In this document: piece by piece, positions 8,230 through 17,108 of the stretch
How positions within the stretch are numbered: the first letter of the stretch is position 1
Layout of the letters: every line of letters begins with the position of its first letter
Translations under genes and position numbers: made by a program
The notes under the pieces: generated by a model
What the model was told of the DNA's origin: nothing
What the model saw: the letters and a program-made list of their open reading frames with translations, nothing else
Database searches by the model: none
Source: Ensifer adhaerens
GTDB lineage: Bacteria > Pseudomonadota > Alphaproteobacteria > Rhizobiales > Rhizobiaceae
DNA: 64,000 bases
Reading direction: 5' to 3'
Assembly: GCF_028993555.1 (NCBI RefSeq)
Contig: NZ_CP118610.1
Span: 2,896,001 to 2,960,000 of the forward strand

Positions 8230-8793
8230 CTACCAAGCCCGCTCAGCCGCCGCAAAATCCGCGAACGCCTTGACGAAGGCGGCAAGCCGATCGCGCGCGG
8301 CCTCATCCGTCAGCTTGCCCTCGGCATCAAACAACGTATCGGCCTTGGGCAACATCAGCCGCTTGCCCGACCAGAGCTCGGCACCGAGCGTGTGCATGAC
8401 CGGCAGCCAGGCGTTCTGGCTGAGGATGGTGCCGAAATTGCCGGGCGACGTGCCGGCAAGCGCAAAGGGTCGGCCGCGAAACACCTTGGCGATATCGGCG
8501 GACGGCCGGCTCATCCAGTCGATCGCGTTCTTGAACACGCCGGGGATGGAGTTGTTGTATTCGGGCGTGAACAGGATAACGCCATCGGCAGCCATCACCT
8601 TGCGCTTGAGCGCTGTCACCGCCTCCGGAACACCGCTCTCGGCCTCGAGATCACCGTCATAAAGCGGAATGCCGTGCAGCGTCGCGGTCTCGAACTCGAT
8701 CCCTTCAGGCAGGTCTCCGGCTGCCGCCCGCATCAGGCCGGTGTTGAACGATGCCTTGCGCAGGCTGCCGGATATGCCGAGGATTTTTGTCAT
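8230..8793 (-). CDS. NADPH-dependent FMN reductase family protein
   Basis: This flavodoxin-like quinone/azo/chromate-type reductase (187 aa) shows the FMN phosphate-binding loop GSLRKASFN at 9-17 and the flavin-contacting TPEYNNSIPG segment near residue 78. Family members reduce FMN or quinones with NAD(P)H. The start at 8793 gives MTKILGISGSLR, the normal N-terminus; the frame extends to 8847 without similarity. Two VOC dioxygenase genes flank it, which fits a role in quinone detoxification (inference). Confidence 0.85.
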   Translation of the reverse strand: MTKILGISGSLRKASFNTGLMRAAAGDLPEGIEFETATLHGIPLYDGDLEAESGVPEAVTALKRKVMAADGVILFTPEYNNSIPGVFKNAIDWMSRPSADIAKVFRGRPFALAGTSPGNFGTILSQNAWLPVMHTLGAELWSGKRLMLPKADTLFDAEGKLTDEAARDRLAAFVKAFADFAAAERAW

Positions 8794-8910
8794 TGCATCT
8801 GATCCCTTCAATCTGCGTGTCGCTCGATGCGTCCGCTTCGAACGCATAACGCTTGTGCCATCATCATGGGTTCGCGCCGATCTTTAAACAGGATCAGTGA
8901 GATAAGAAGA

Positions 8911-8938
8911 AAGAAGCCGGGGAAATCCCCGGCTTCTT
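8911..8938 (-). terminator. rho-independent terminator of the VOC dioxygenase gene
   Basis: A 12-bp stem (AAGAAGCCGGGG / CCCCGGCTTCTT) with an AAAT loop lies just beyond the stop codon at 8947. Read on the minus strand it is followed by TTTCTTCTT. Confidence 0.8.
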
Positions 8939-8946
8939 CGTCACGT

Positions 8947-9900
8947 TTATCTGAGTGGCTTCAGGCGCGCCTCGATCTGGGCCCGCTTCGGCTCCAGGAA
9001 CGGCGGCAGCGACAGGCTCTCGCCGAGCGTCTCCATCGGTTCGTCGACCGCAAAACCGGGACCGTCGGTGGCGATCTCGAAGAGAACGCCGTTCGGCTCA
9101 CGGAAGTAGAGCGAGCGGAAGTAGAAACGCTCGACCTCGCCGCTCGACGGCAGGTGGAAACCGTTGAGCCGCTCTGTCCATTCCGTTAGCGCCGCATTGT
9201 CAGGGGCGCGGAAGGCGACGTGGTGCACGGCGCCGGCACCCTGGCGAGCGATCGGCAACCCCGGCTGGACGGCGACGTGCAGTTCCGCCGCAGGACCGCC
9301 CTCGCCCATTATGAACACATGGACCTCGCCCTGGCCGTCCGGCGACGGATAGGTGCGTGCCTCGCTCATGTTCATCACATGCGTCAGGACAAGCTGCGTG
9401 TTGGTGATGTCGGGCACGCTGATGGTGATCGGTCCGAGGCCCTTGATCTGGTGCTCGGCCGCAACCAGGCTTTTCTCCCAAGGGTGCGAAGGCTCAAGTC
9501 CGCCGTCATCGATCAGCCGGAACCGCTGGCCCTCGCCATCCTCGAAGTCGAGCGAGACGCGGCCATCGATCTCGACGACGTCGCCCGCTGTGACCTTCAG
9601 GTCATCGAAGCGATGCTTCCACCATTGCACGCTCGCAGCACTGCCAACCCGAAGGCCCGTGCGCGAGATGCTGTGCGTGCCGCGCCCCTCGGGCCCGACA
9701 GGCCAGTCGAAGAAGGTCAGGTCGGTTCCGGGCGTGGCGCGCCCATCGGCATAAAAGAGGTGATAGGCGGTGGTGTCATCCTGGTTGACGGTCTTCTTGA
9801 CCAGTCGCAGCCCGAGCACCTCGGTATAGAAGTGCAGGTTTTCCGGTGCGTTGGCGGTGATCGCCGTCAGGTGATGGATCCCGGTCAGTTGCAAGCTCAT
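8947..9900 (-). CDS. VOC family ring-cleaving dioxygenase (MhqO-like)
   Basis: This stand-alone 317 aa protein has two vicinal-oxygen-chelate domains, GIHHLTAI at 7-14 and [11 protein letters not shown] at about 224-234, with Glu275 in [11 protein letters not shown] as third ligand candidate. It resembles MhqO/PcpA-like hydroquinone or catechol dioxygenases. The start at 9900 follows GGAGG with a 6-base spacer; a second in-frame ATG at 9912 has no such site. It is homologous to residues 1-290 of the fusion protein encoded at 6501-8057. A strong terminator follows. The true substrate cannot be read from the sequence. Confidence 0.85.
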   Translation of the reverse strand: MSLQLTGIHHLTAITANAPENLHFYTEVLGLRLVKKTVNQDDTTAYHLFYADGRATPGTDLTFFDWPVGPEGRGTHSISRTGLRVGSAASVQWWKHRFDDLKVTAGDVVEIDGRVSLDFEDGEGQRFRLIDDGGLEPSHPWEKSLVAAEHQIKGLGPITISVPDITNTQLVLTHVMNMSEARTYPSPDGQGEVHVFIMGEGGPAAELHVAVQPGLPIARQGAGAVHHVAFRAPDNAALTEWTERLNGFHLPSSGEVERFYFRSLYFREPNGVLFEIATDGPGFAVDEPMETLGESLSLPPFLEPKRAQIEARLKPLR

Positions 9901-10081
9901 GATTGCCTCCAAAGCGTGGCATTACTGTTGAGCACAATATGGGATGGCGCATCGTTTCCGACAGTGGATCAATAAAGAACGGAACGTTCCTGTTGAGCGA
10001 ACAATCCTCAGGTATCGTCGCTGACAAAATCATCCGCTTCATGGTTGCCGCCAACGGGATCGGGCAGCAACCCGCGTCGCC

Positions 10082-10858
10082 TCAACGTCGATTGAGATCG
10101 CCGAGATAGGTGTTTTCAAGGCGGGAGATGGCATAGACCGACGGGTCGATATCGACGAGCAACAGGGTTTCCTGCCCCGCCCCCGCCTTGGCGAGCAACT
10201 GGCCGTCGGGTGCTGCGATGCGCGACAGACCCGCGAAGGAGAACAGCGGGTCCGAACCGTGATGATTGATATAGGCGACGAACACTTGATTTTCGAAGGC
10301 GCGTGTCTGGATCATGTGCTCGGCGATGAAATCGCCGGACCAGCCGGCCGGTAGTGCCGTCGGCACCAGCACGGCCTCTGCACCGGCGAGCGCCAGCCGT
10401 CGCACGTTCTCGGGAAACTCGACGTCGTAGCAGATCAGCATGCCGCAGGTGACGCCGCGATGCACGAAGAGCCGGGTCGACGGTTCCGGCGCCCGGAAGA
10501 TCGCGCGCTCGTAATCGCCGTAGAGATGGGACTTGCGATAGACGACCGGTGCAGTTTCGCCGTCGACATAGACGGCGCTGTTATAGACGTCCTTGCCGTC
10601 ACGCTCGGCAAAGCCGGCGATAACAGCAATGCCGGTCTCTACCGAAATCGCCTTGAGGCGTTGAACGATCGCACCATCAGGCGCTTCGGCAAGCGCCGCT
10701 AGCGCCTCGCCGGCGCCGTAGCCGGTGACGCCGAGTTCCGGCGTCATCAGCAGCGTCGCCCCTTCAGCCGCGGCTTCCGCCGCAGCACGTGCGATCCGGT
10801 CGAGATTGGCAGCGACATCCCCCGCCACCGATTGCATCTGGAGGGCGGCGAGCTTCAT
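10082..10858 (-). CDS. nitrilase-superfamily amidohydrolase
   Basis: This carbon-nitrogen hydrolase (258 aa) has its catalytic triad at Glu41 (TPELGVTGY), Lys109 (VYRKSHLYGDYE) and Cys143 (LICYDVEFPE). Such enzymes hydrolyse amides or carbamoyl groups, for example omega-amides, N-carbamoylputrescine or 4-guanidinobutyramide. It is the last gene of a polyamine-type ABC operon; its start overlaps the permease stop (ATGATG at 10858-10861, either ATG possible). A ureohydrolase begins the same run of genes, so an amidase acting on a guanidino or polyamine amide is a reasonable inference. Confidence 0.85.
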   Translation of the reverse strand: MKLAALQMQSVAGDVAANLDRIARAAAEAAAEGATLLMTPELGVTGYGAGEALAALAEAPDGAIVQRLKAISVETGIAVIAGFAERDGKDVYNSAVYVDGETAPVVYRKSHLYGDYERAIFRAPEPSTRLFVHRGVTCGMLICYDVEFPENVRRLALAGAEAVLVPTALPAGWSGDFIAEHMIQTRAFENQVFVAYINHHGSDPLFSFAGLSRIAAPDGQLLAKAGAGQETLLLVDIDPSVYAISRLENTYLGDLNRR

Positions 10859-11658
10859 CATTTTCCATCCGACGACATGGCGCCGAGCAGCTTCGGCAGG
10901 TCGCCGAAGCGGGCGACGAGGCCGAAGATCACCGCAGCCGTCGTGACGAAGAGAACCGTCACCGACGCCATGGTCGGCGTATAGCCGTAGCGCAGCGCAT
11001 TGAAGATCTTGATCGGCAGGGTTTCGACCGTGAAGCCGACCGTCATGTAGGCAACGATGTATTCGTTGAGCGACAACACGAAGGCGAAGGCATAGCCGGA
11101 GACGATATAGGGCAGGATCAAAGGCAGCACGACGGTGCGGAAGATCGTGCGCTCGTCGGCCCCCATGGTCGAGGCTGCCTCGACCAGCGAGCGATCGATC
11201 GAGGTGAAGCCGAGCGACAGCGTCACCAGCGGCAGCGTCACGAAGAAGATCGCGTGGCTGACGACCGCCGTCCAGGGCTGGCCGTAAAAGCCGACCGTCG
11301 CCCAGAAGGTGAGCATGCCGAGCGCGGTGATGACGGGCGGCAGCGTGAACGGTGCGACGCCGAGAAGCTGGAAGATGTTCGCCCAGGGCGCAATCCGGCG
11401 CCACAGGAACCAGGAAAGCGGCAGGGCGATCGCAACCGCAAGTGCTGCCGAAAGCACGGCGAGCGTTACCGAGGCGAAGAGCGCATTGCGCCATTCCGGA
11501 TTGAGGAAGATCTCGCCGTACCAGGAGAGCGAAAAGCCCTGCGGCGGAAAGGCGAGCGTCTGCTTCTGGTTGACCGAGACGCCGGCAACGACGATCAGTG
11601 GCAGCGACAGGAACAGACCGATCAGGAAGAAATAGGCCTTGCGGAAGATCGAGGTCAT
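10858..11658 (-). CDS. polyamine-type ABC transporter permease (PotC-like)
   Basis: This inner-membrane permease (266 aa) has about six transmembrane segments and the EAA cytoplasmic loop (VEAASTMGADERTIFRTVVLPL, near residues 150-175) that docks the ATPase. The type is spermidine/putrescine/iron importers. It overlaps the upstream permease by four bases and the downstream amidase by a few bases, so it is part of a tightly coupled operon. Confidence 0.88.
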   Translation of the reverse strand: MTSIFRKAYFFLIGLFLSLPLIVVAGVSVNQKQTLAFPPQGFSLSWYGEIFLNPEWRNALFASVTLAVLSAALAVAIALPLSWFLWRRIAPWANIFQLLGVAPFTLPPVITALGMLTFWATVGFYGQPWTAVVSHAIFFVTLPLVTLSLGFTSIDRSLVEAASTMGADERTIFRTVVLPLILPYIVSGYAFAFVLSLNEYIVAYMTVGFTVETLPIKIFNALRYGYTPTMASVTVLFVTTAAVIFGLVARFGDLPKLLGAMSSDGK

Positions 11659-12509
11659 GCCGCTTCTCCCTTGCGTCCGGCAATCACGGTGAGCGCCACG
11701 AGCCCCAGCGTCACGAGCACGAGGAACACGGCCATGGCGGCCGCGAACGGCATGTTCGACTGGTAGATCGCCTGGTCGGTGATCAGCACCGACAGTGTCC
11801 AGTGCTGCGGCCGGCCGAGAAGCTGCGGCAAAAGATAGGAGCCGAGCGCGAAGATGAAGACCATGATCAGGGTAGCGGTAATGGTGTTGCGCAGCGCCGG
11901 CACGACCACCGTGAAGAAGGCCTTGAGCGGCGAGGCACCGAGCGTGCGAGCCGCTTCCGTCAGCGTCGGATCGAGGCGGACGAGCGCCGGGAAGAGCACC
12001 AGCACCGTATAGGGGAAGGCTTGGTAGACCATACCGGTCAGAACGGCGCCGAAGCTCGGCGTCAAAGCCTTGGCCTCGGCCATGATGCCGAGCGCGACCA
12101 GAATGTTGGTGATGCCGGCGGTGCGCGAAAACAGCGTCGACCAGGCAAAGCCGATAATGACTTCCGAGAGCGACAGGATCGACAGCAGCGCCACCAGCCA
12201 GACCACCTGCACCTTCCGCGCCATGCGCGTCAGCATGTAGGTGAAGGGCAGCGCAAGCACGACGCAGCAGATCGCAACGGTGATGGCGAGCATCAGCGAG
12301 AAGCCGAGCACCCCGCCGAAGAAGACCGAGAGGAAGCGGGCGTAATTGTCGAAGACGAAGGCCGGCGTATAGAAGCCGCCCTGCTGGCGCTGGAAGAAGC
12401 TGACGGCGATCATCGTGCCGAAGGGCACGACGAAGAAGATCGTCAGCATCGCTGCGGGAAAGAGGAGCGGCGCGTAATCGCCAAGGGTCTGGGGCGGTTC
12501 GCGTCTCAT
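11655..12509 (-). CDS. polyamine-type ABC transporter permease (PotB-like)
   Basis: This is the partner permease (284 aa) with about six membrane spans and an EAA loop (LTEAARTLGASPLKAFFTVVVP, around 185-205). It pairs with the permease encoded at 10858-11658. The ATG overlaps the stop of the ATPase gene by four bases. The substrate class is inferred from family and from the binding protein of the operon. Confidence 0.88.
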   Translation of the reverse strand: MRREPPQTLGDYAPLLFPAAMLTIFFVVPFGTMIAVSFFQRQQGGFYTPAFVFDNYARFLSVFFGGVLGFSLMLAITVAICCVVLALPFTYMLTRMARKVQVVWLVALLSILSLSEVIIGFAWSTLFSRTAGITNILVALGIMAEAKALTPSFGAVLTGMVYQAFPYTVLVLFPALVRLDPTLTEAARTLGASPLKAFFTVVVPALRNTITATLIMVFIFALGSYLLPQLLGRPQHWTLSVLITDQAIYQSNMPFAAAMAVFLVLVTLGLVALTVIAGRKGEAA

Positions 12510-13543
12510 TTCTTCAGCACCACGCAGACATCGGGAGTGAGCGCGATGCCGACCTCCTGGCCGACGGAAACGTCGGGCCGGGCGCGCGGCGTGGAGACGG
12601 CGACGATCTGGCGGCCGGCGATGTCGACGAAGGTTTCGATCGTGCCGCCGAGATCGCGCACGAAGGTGACCTTACCGGTGAGCGCTCCGGCGCCAGGGGC
12701 CGTCAGATGCACGTCTTCGGGGCGGACCGACAGCGTGCCCTTGTTGGAGCCGGCCGGCAGGTTAAGGCCAGGGACGACATGACCGAGCACCTCGGCGCGG
12801 CCGGCGCTGTCGGCCTGAACCTCGAGCAGGTTGGTCTGGCCGATGAAGTCGGCGACGAAGCTGTCGGCCGGGCGGCGATAGATCTCGATCGGCGACGCGG
12901 CCTGGCGGATTTCGCCGCCGCTCATGACGACGACGGTGTCGGCCATGGTCATCGCTTCGCGCTGGTCGTGGGTGACGACGATGGTGGTGATGCCGAGCTG
13001 CTGTTGCAGCTGGCGCAGTTCCACCTGCATTGCCTCGCGCAGCTTGGCGTCGAGTGCCGACAGCGGTTCGTCGAGCAGGAAGAGTTTCGGCGAGATCGAA
13101 AGCGCCCGGGCAATCGCCACGCGCTGACGCTGGCCGCCCGAGAGCTTGGCGACCGGACGGTCGGCATAGCCGGAAAGATGGATCATCGCGAGGAGTTCGT
13201 CGACGCGCTTCTTCTGGTCTTCCTTGGCCACGCCGCGGATACGCAGCGGATAGGCGATGTTTTCGCCGACAGTCAGGTGCGGAAACAGCGCTAGCGACTG
13301 GAACACCATGCCGAGATTGCGCTTGTGCGTCGGAACCCGAGTGATGTCCTCATTGTCGAGCCGGATTGCCCCGCCGGTCGGCAGATCGAGGCCGGCGATC
13401 ATGCGGAGCAGCGTGGTCTTGCCGCAACCGGACGGTCCGAGCATGCAGACGAAGGTGCCGTGCGGCACGGTCAGGTCAACATTGTTGACGGCCCTGAAGG
13501 CTCCGAATTCCTTGACGACGTTTTGAAGGGCAAGTCCGGACAT
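12506..13543 (-). CDS. polyamine-type ABC transporter ATPase (PotA-like)
   Basis: This nucleotide-binding subunit (345 aa) has Walker A GPSGCGKTT at 36-44, ABC signature LSGGQRQRV around 134, Walker B LFLLDEPLSALD around 155 and a C-terminal TOBE domain from about 270 (LSVRPEDVHL). It energises the two permeases encoded immediately downstream. It is separated from the binding-protein gene by 119 bases containing two hairpins. Confidence 0.9.
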   Translation of the reverse strand: MSGLALQNVVKEFGAFRAVNNVDLTVPHGTFVCMLGPSGCGKTTLLRMIAGLDLPTGGAIRLDNEDITRVPTHKRNLGMVFQSLALFPHLTVGENIAYPLRIRGVAKEDQKKRVDELLAMIHLSGYADRPVAKLSGGQRQRVAIARALSISPKLFLLDEPLSALDAKLREAMQVELRQLQQQLGITTIVVTHDQREAMTMADTVVVMSGGEIRQAASPIEIYRRPADSFVADFIGQTNLLEVQADSAGRAEVLGHVVPGLNLPAGSNKGTLSVRPEDVHLTAPGAGALTGKVTFVRDLGGTIETFVDIAGRQIVAVSTPRARPDVSVGQEVGIALTPDVCVVLKK

Positions 13544-13563
13544 TGTGTCTCCGCGAGGATGGT

Positions 13564-13653
13564 CCCCTCCACCTCATGGAGGGGTTCAGGCGGGGAGTTG
13601 CCGGTGGCCCCTCCCCGTCGTTACGCTTCTTGTTCTCCCCGGTTGCCGGGGAG
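13564..13653 (-). terminator. hairpin pair between binding-protein and ATPase genes
   Basis: Two stems lie in the 119-base gap: CCCCTCCA/TGGAGGGG (13564-13584) and CTCCCCGG/CCGGGGAG (13635-13653). Such hairpins after a binding-protein gene usually stabilise its mRNA and lower expression of distal genes. That function is inferred. Confidence 0.5.
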
Positions 13654-13662
13654 CCGTCAGGA

Positions 13663-14742
13663 TCAGCCGACGATCAGCTCGGTCCACTTCTGGTTCAGCC
13701 AATCCGACTTGGTCTGGTAGAGATCGTAGCGCGGGATGATCGGCTCGATGTCGGACGAAACGGCTGCGAACTCCTTGTCGGTGAGATCGGTCACCTCGCG
13801 CTTGACGGTCGGCGACGTTCCGACCTTGCGCGACAAGGTCGCCTGGATCGAGGGCTGGCACATATAGTCGATGAAGATGTGCGCCTCTTCCGACTTCTGC
13901 GAGGCACGCGATAGCGCCCAGCAACCGGAATCCTGAATGCCGCCTTCCTTCGGGAAGGTCGAGCGCACCGGATGGCCGTCGGCGGCGGCAAGGCCGGTCA
14001 CGTCATGATAGTACTGGCCCATCGGAATTTCGCCCGACTTCAGCGACTGCTCGAACTGGGCTTCGTCGCGGTACCACAGGCGAACATTCGGCTTCACCTC
14101 GGCAAGCTTGTCGAACGCCTTCAGCAGACCCTCTTCCGTGTCGAGCGCATTGGTGCCGCCCATGAAGGTCTTGGCCGTCACTTCGAGCAGGAAGGAGTTG
14201 GAGACGAGTGCGAGCAGGCCCAGCTTGTCGGCGTTTGCCGGATCCCAGAAGGCCGACCAGGAGGTCGGTGCTTCCTTGTAGACGTCGGTATTGGTCACCA
14301 GCGTGATGTACCAGGAGACGGCACCGATACCGGCAATGCGGCCATCCGGATACTTGTTGACGAAGCGATCGAGAAGGTTCGAGGCGTTCTTGATCTTGGC
14401 GGTGTCGAGCGGCGTCCAGAGGTCGGTCGACTGGCCCTTCAGCATCGCCACCTGCGACATCATCGAGACGTCGGCCGGGGCCTGGCCGGCGCGAGCGGCC
14501 TGCTCGAGCTGGACAAGCCAGGCTTCACCGGTCGGCTCCGCAATCGACTCGACCGCGATGCCCGTCGCCTTGGTGAATTCCGGGAAGATGTTCTTGTCGA
14601 ACGAATCCTTGAAGTAGCCGCCGTAGACGCCGACCTTCAGCGACTTGTCCTGCGCGCGAAGGATCGAAGGCATTGCCAGCATCGAGGCGCCGGCAAGACC
14701 GGCACCGAGCAGCGTCCGGCGTTTGATGGGAGTGGTGATCAT
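13663..14742 (-). CDS. extracellular solute-binding protein, polyamine-type
   Basis: This periplasmic binding protein (359 aa) belongs to the spermidine/putrescine (PotD/PotF-like) group. The N-terminus carries KRRTLLGAG before a hydrophobic stretch, which looks like a twin-arginine (Tat) signal with cleavage near AQDKS (about residue 31). The mature region begins KVGVYGGYFKDSF. It is the first gene of the cluster 14742-10082 and lies 107 bases after the amino-acid-type permease gene. The ligand is unknown; guanidino compounds or polyamines are candidates from neighbours. Confidence 0.85.
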   Translation of the reverse strand: MITTPIKRRTLLGAGLAGASMLAMPSILRAQDKSLKVGVYGGYFKDSFDKNIFPEFTKATGIAVESIAEPTGEAWLVQLEQAARAGQAPADVSMMSQVAMLKGQSTDLWTPLDTAKIKNASNLLDRFVNKYPDGRIAGIGAVSWYITLVTNTDVYKEAPTSWSAFWDPANADKLGLLALVSNSFLLEVTAKTFMGGTNALDTEEGLLKAFDKLAEVKPNVRLWYRDEAQFEQSLKSGEIPMGQYYHDVTGLAAADGHPVRSTFPKEGGIQDSGCWALSRASQKSEEAHIFIDYMCQPSIQATLSRKVGTSPTVKREVTDLTDKEFAAVSSDIEPIIPRYDLYQTKSDWLNQKWTELIVG

Positions 14743-14849
14743 TCTCGTTCTCCTTTGTTTCGGCGTTGCCCGCCTCGTTCCCTGTTGTATTTGATTCCTT
14801 ACATGTTTTTAGTCTCGGGCGCGATCAGCTCGCGCCCAAAATCCATAGC

Positions 14850-15497
14850 CTAATGCGCCGGCGCCCGCCGCTCGAGCATGCGCGCATATTGTGTCAGCGG
14901 ATAACACAGCACGAAGAAGATCACCGCGACCAGCCCATAGACCGTGAAAGGTTCGAAGGTGGCATTATTGATCGCATTGGCGGTTCTGAGAAGCTCTTCG
15001 AAACCGATGATCGAGGTGAGCGCGGTGCTCTTGATCAGCTGCACGAGGAAGCCAACGGCGGCCGGCCGGGTGATGGCGAAAGCCTGTGGCAGGATGACGA
15101 GCCGCAGCTCCTGCAGGCGATGCAGCCCGAGGCTCGCGCCGGCGTCCCACTGCCCGCGCGGCAGCGCTTCCACCCCGCCGCGCCAGATCTCGGCGAGATA
15201 GGCGCTGGCATAAAACGTCAGGCCCAATGCCGCCGCCGTCCACGGCTCGATCCGAAACCCGAGCATCGGCAGGCCGAAGAACATCAGGAACAGCTGCATC
15301 AAAAGCGGCGTGCCCTGAAAGAGCGCGATGTAGCCGGAACCAAAGCGGCGCAGCCAAGGGCGTTCGGAGATGCGGGCGGCGAGCATCGCAAGCCCGACCG
15401 CAGCACCACCGGCAAAGGCGACGATCGACAGAAGCACCGTCCAGCGGGTGGCAAAGATCAGGTTGCGCAGGATATCCCAGAAGGTGAATTCGATCAT
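14850..15497 (-). CDS. amino-acid-type ABC transporter permease (HisM/GlnP family)
   Basis: This permease (215 aa) of the polar-amino-acid family has FQGTPLLMQLF near residue 60 and an EAA-like loop near 120-150. It overlaps the upstream permease by four bases. The operon contains a binding protein and two permeases but no ATPase gene, so the ATPase must be encoded elsewhere. Confidence 0.88.
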   Translation of the reverse strand: MIEFTFWDILRNLIFATRWTVLLSIVAFAGGAAVGLAMLAARISERPWLRRFGSGYIALFQGTPLLMQLFLMFFGLPMLGFRIEPWTAAALGLTFYASAYLAEIWRGGVEALPRGQWDAGASLGLHRLQELRLVILPQAFAITRPAAVGFLVQLIKSTALTSIIGFEELLRTANAINNATFEPFTVYGLVAVIFFVLCYPLTQYARMLERRAPAH

Positions 15498-16162
15498 GAC
15501 ACGCCCGCTCCAAGCACTCGGCGGCCGCCAGCCACAAAGAGCCGCCGCACGGCCATCGACAGGCCGAGATAGATCAGGGTTACGACGAAATAGGTTTCGA
15601 ACGAGCGGAACGTCCGTGCCTGCAGCAGGTCTGCCTCATGCGCCAGCTCGCGCACGGCGATCTGCGAGACGACGGCCGATTCCAGCATCATGATGATCAC
15701 CTGGCTGGTGAGCGCCGGGAAGATCACCTTCAACGCCTGCGGCAGGATGATCTTGACGAAGACCTGCCGCGGTTTCAGCCCGAGTGCAAACGCCGCTTCG
15801 CTCTGCCCCTTCGGCACCGCGTCCAGTCCGGCGCCGACGATCTCGGTCGTATAGGCTGCCATGTTGAGCGTCATTGCGACGATGGCCGCAACGATCGGGT
15901 CAAGCCTAATGCCGAGGCTCGGCAGGCCGAAATAGATGAAGAACAGCTGCACCAGAAACGGCGTGTTCCTGACGACTTCGACATAGACGGCCACCGCCTT
16001 GCGCAGCACCGTATAGCGGCTGCGGCGGGCGGCGGCGAAGAGAATGCTGATCAGGATGCCGAGCACCGTGGTGCAGGCGATCAGGAACACGGTCATGGCG
16101 GCGCCATGGGCGATCGCACCCGCGGCATCCTTGAGCCAACCGAAGCTGAGGCCGTAGCCCAT
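15494..16162 (-). CDS. amino-acid-type ABC transporter permease (HisQ/GlnP family)
   Basis: This second permease (222 aa) of the same importer has VRNTPFLVQLFFIYFGLP near residues 63-80, the diagnostic motif of the polar-amino-acid permease family, and about five membrane spans. It follows the binding-protein gene after 59 bases that hold a strong hairpin. Confidence 0.88.
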   Translation of the reverse strand: MGYGLSFGWLKDAAGAIAHGAAMTVFLIACTTVLGILISILFAAARRSRYTVLRKAVAVYVEVVRNTPFLVQLFFIYFGLPSLGIRLDPIVAAIVAMTLNMAAYTTEIVGAGLDAVPKGQSEAAFALGLKPRQVFVKIILPQALKVIFPALTSQVIIMMLESAVVSQIAVRELAHEADLLQARTFRSFETYFVVTLIYLGLSMAVRRLFVAGGRRVLGAGVS

Positions 16163-16184
16163 CGTCGCAACCTTTCCTCAAGCG

Positions 16185-16211
16185 GGCCGCGAGGGGATTG
16201 CCCTCGCGGCC
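16185..16211 (-). terminator. hairpin between binding-protein and permease genes
   Basis: A perfect 11-bp stem (GGCCGCGAGGG / CCCTCGCGGCC, 5-nt loop) occupies the gap after the binding-protein gene. It has no T-run. It probably protects the upstream message or attenuates distal expression. Confidence 0.6.
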
Positions 16212-16221
16212 ACCAGGGCTG

Positions 16222-17016
16222 TTAGTCCTTGAGGTTCTCGGGGTTGAGCGGCGTCTTCAGCCAGGACTCGGAGCTTGCGTTCAGCTTGCCATCGGCGAGC
16301 ATCTTGGCGACCACGTCGTTGACCGCGGTCTTCAGGCCCTCTTCGTTCTTGTTGAGGCCGATATGCGACGGCGAGGTCAGAAGCTGGAACTTCTGCTCCG
16401 GCTTCAAGGCTTCCTGCCGCGCCAGCACCTGGGCGCCGACGTCGTTGCCGACGACCATCAGCTGCGTCTGGCCGGAGATGAAGGCCTGGATCACCGCATT
16501 GTAGTTGTCGAAGCGCTGGATGTCCGCATTGGCCGGTGCCGCTTCGGTGAGCGAGGTGTCTTCCAGCGTGCCGCGGTTGACGGCGATGGTCTTCTCCGCA
16601 AGGTCTTCCTTGCCGGCGACCTTCAGCTCCGCCGGGCCGATCACCGCGATGTAATAAGGGGCGTAAGCCGCAGCGAAGTCGATCACCTCGGCGCGTTCCT
16701 TGGAGAAGCCGACGCTCATCAGGATGTCGACGCGCTTGTCGTTGAGATAAGGAATGCGGTTCTGGCCGGTTACGCTGACGAGGTTGAGCTTGACGCCGAG
16801 GCTATCGGCAATCTGCTGCGCCACGTCGACGTCATAGCCCTTGATGCTCATGTCGGCGCTGGCCGAGGAGAAGGGCGGGAAGTCGGAGAAGATGCCGACA
16901 TTGATCTGGCCGGCCGATTTGATATCGGCGAGCGCATCGGCCTTGGCGATGCCGGCGGCAGCCCCGAGCATCAGGGCGGCGGCGAAAGCTGTCTTCAGTT
17001 TCGAATGGATCGTCAT
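16222..17016 (-). CDS. amino-acid-type ABC transporter substrate-binding protein
   Basis: This periplasmic protein (264 aa) of SBP family 3 has a Sec signal peptide cleaved near AKA-DALAD (about residue 26). The start of the mature fold is INVGIFSDFPPFS, followed by the typical GYDVDVAQQIADSLG segment. It lies directly downstream of the ureohydrolase gene. The co-location suggests that the imported compound is a guanidino amino acid or related amine (inference). Confidence 0.88.
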   Translation of the reverse strand: MTIHSKLKTAFAAALMLGAAAGIAKADALADIKSAGQINVGIFSDFPPFSSASADMSIKGYDVDVAQQIADSLGVKLNLVSVTGQNRIPYLNDKRVDILMSVGFSKERAEVIDFAAAYAPYYIAVIGPAELKVAGKEDLAEKTIAVNRGTLEDTSLTEAAPANADIQRFDNYNAVIQAFISGQTQLMVVGNDVGAQVLARQEALKPEQKFQLLTSPSHIGLNKNEEGLKTAVNDVVAKMLADGKLNASSESWLKTPLNPENLKD

Positions 17017-17060
17017 TGGTATTCCCCTACCCGGAAGCTTTGTGATTGTGACGTCTGGTG

Positions 17061-17091
17061 GTCGGCTGCCGTTTCCGGTCCGGCAGCCGAC
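17061..17091 (-). terminator. hairpin between ureohydrolase and binding-protein genes
   Basis: An 11-bp stem (GTCGGCTGCCG / CGGCAGCCGAC) with a 9-nt loop lies in the 92-base gap after the ureohydrolase stop. It lacks a T-run, so partial termination or mRNA processing is more likely than full termination. Confidence 0.5.
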
Positions 17092-17108
17092 AAACCTGTT
17101 GTCCGTCG

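Noticed and set aside
9925..9998. Direct repeat CTGTTGAGC (9925-9933, 9990-9998) and GGAACGTTCC (9981-9990) upstream of the VOC dioxygenase gene
   Set aside because: Short and weak; chance occurrence in a 180-base promoter region cannot be excluded, so not listed as a site.
10082..11683. A single 533-codon frame joining the amidase with upstream sequence
   Set aside because: Only the last 258 codons are the amidase. The upstream part is an alternate frame of the permease gene, and amidase translation starts at the overlapping ATGATG.
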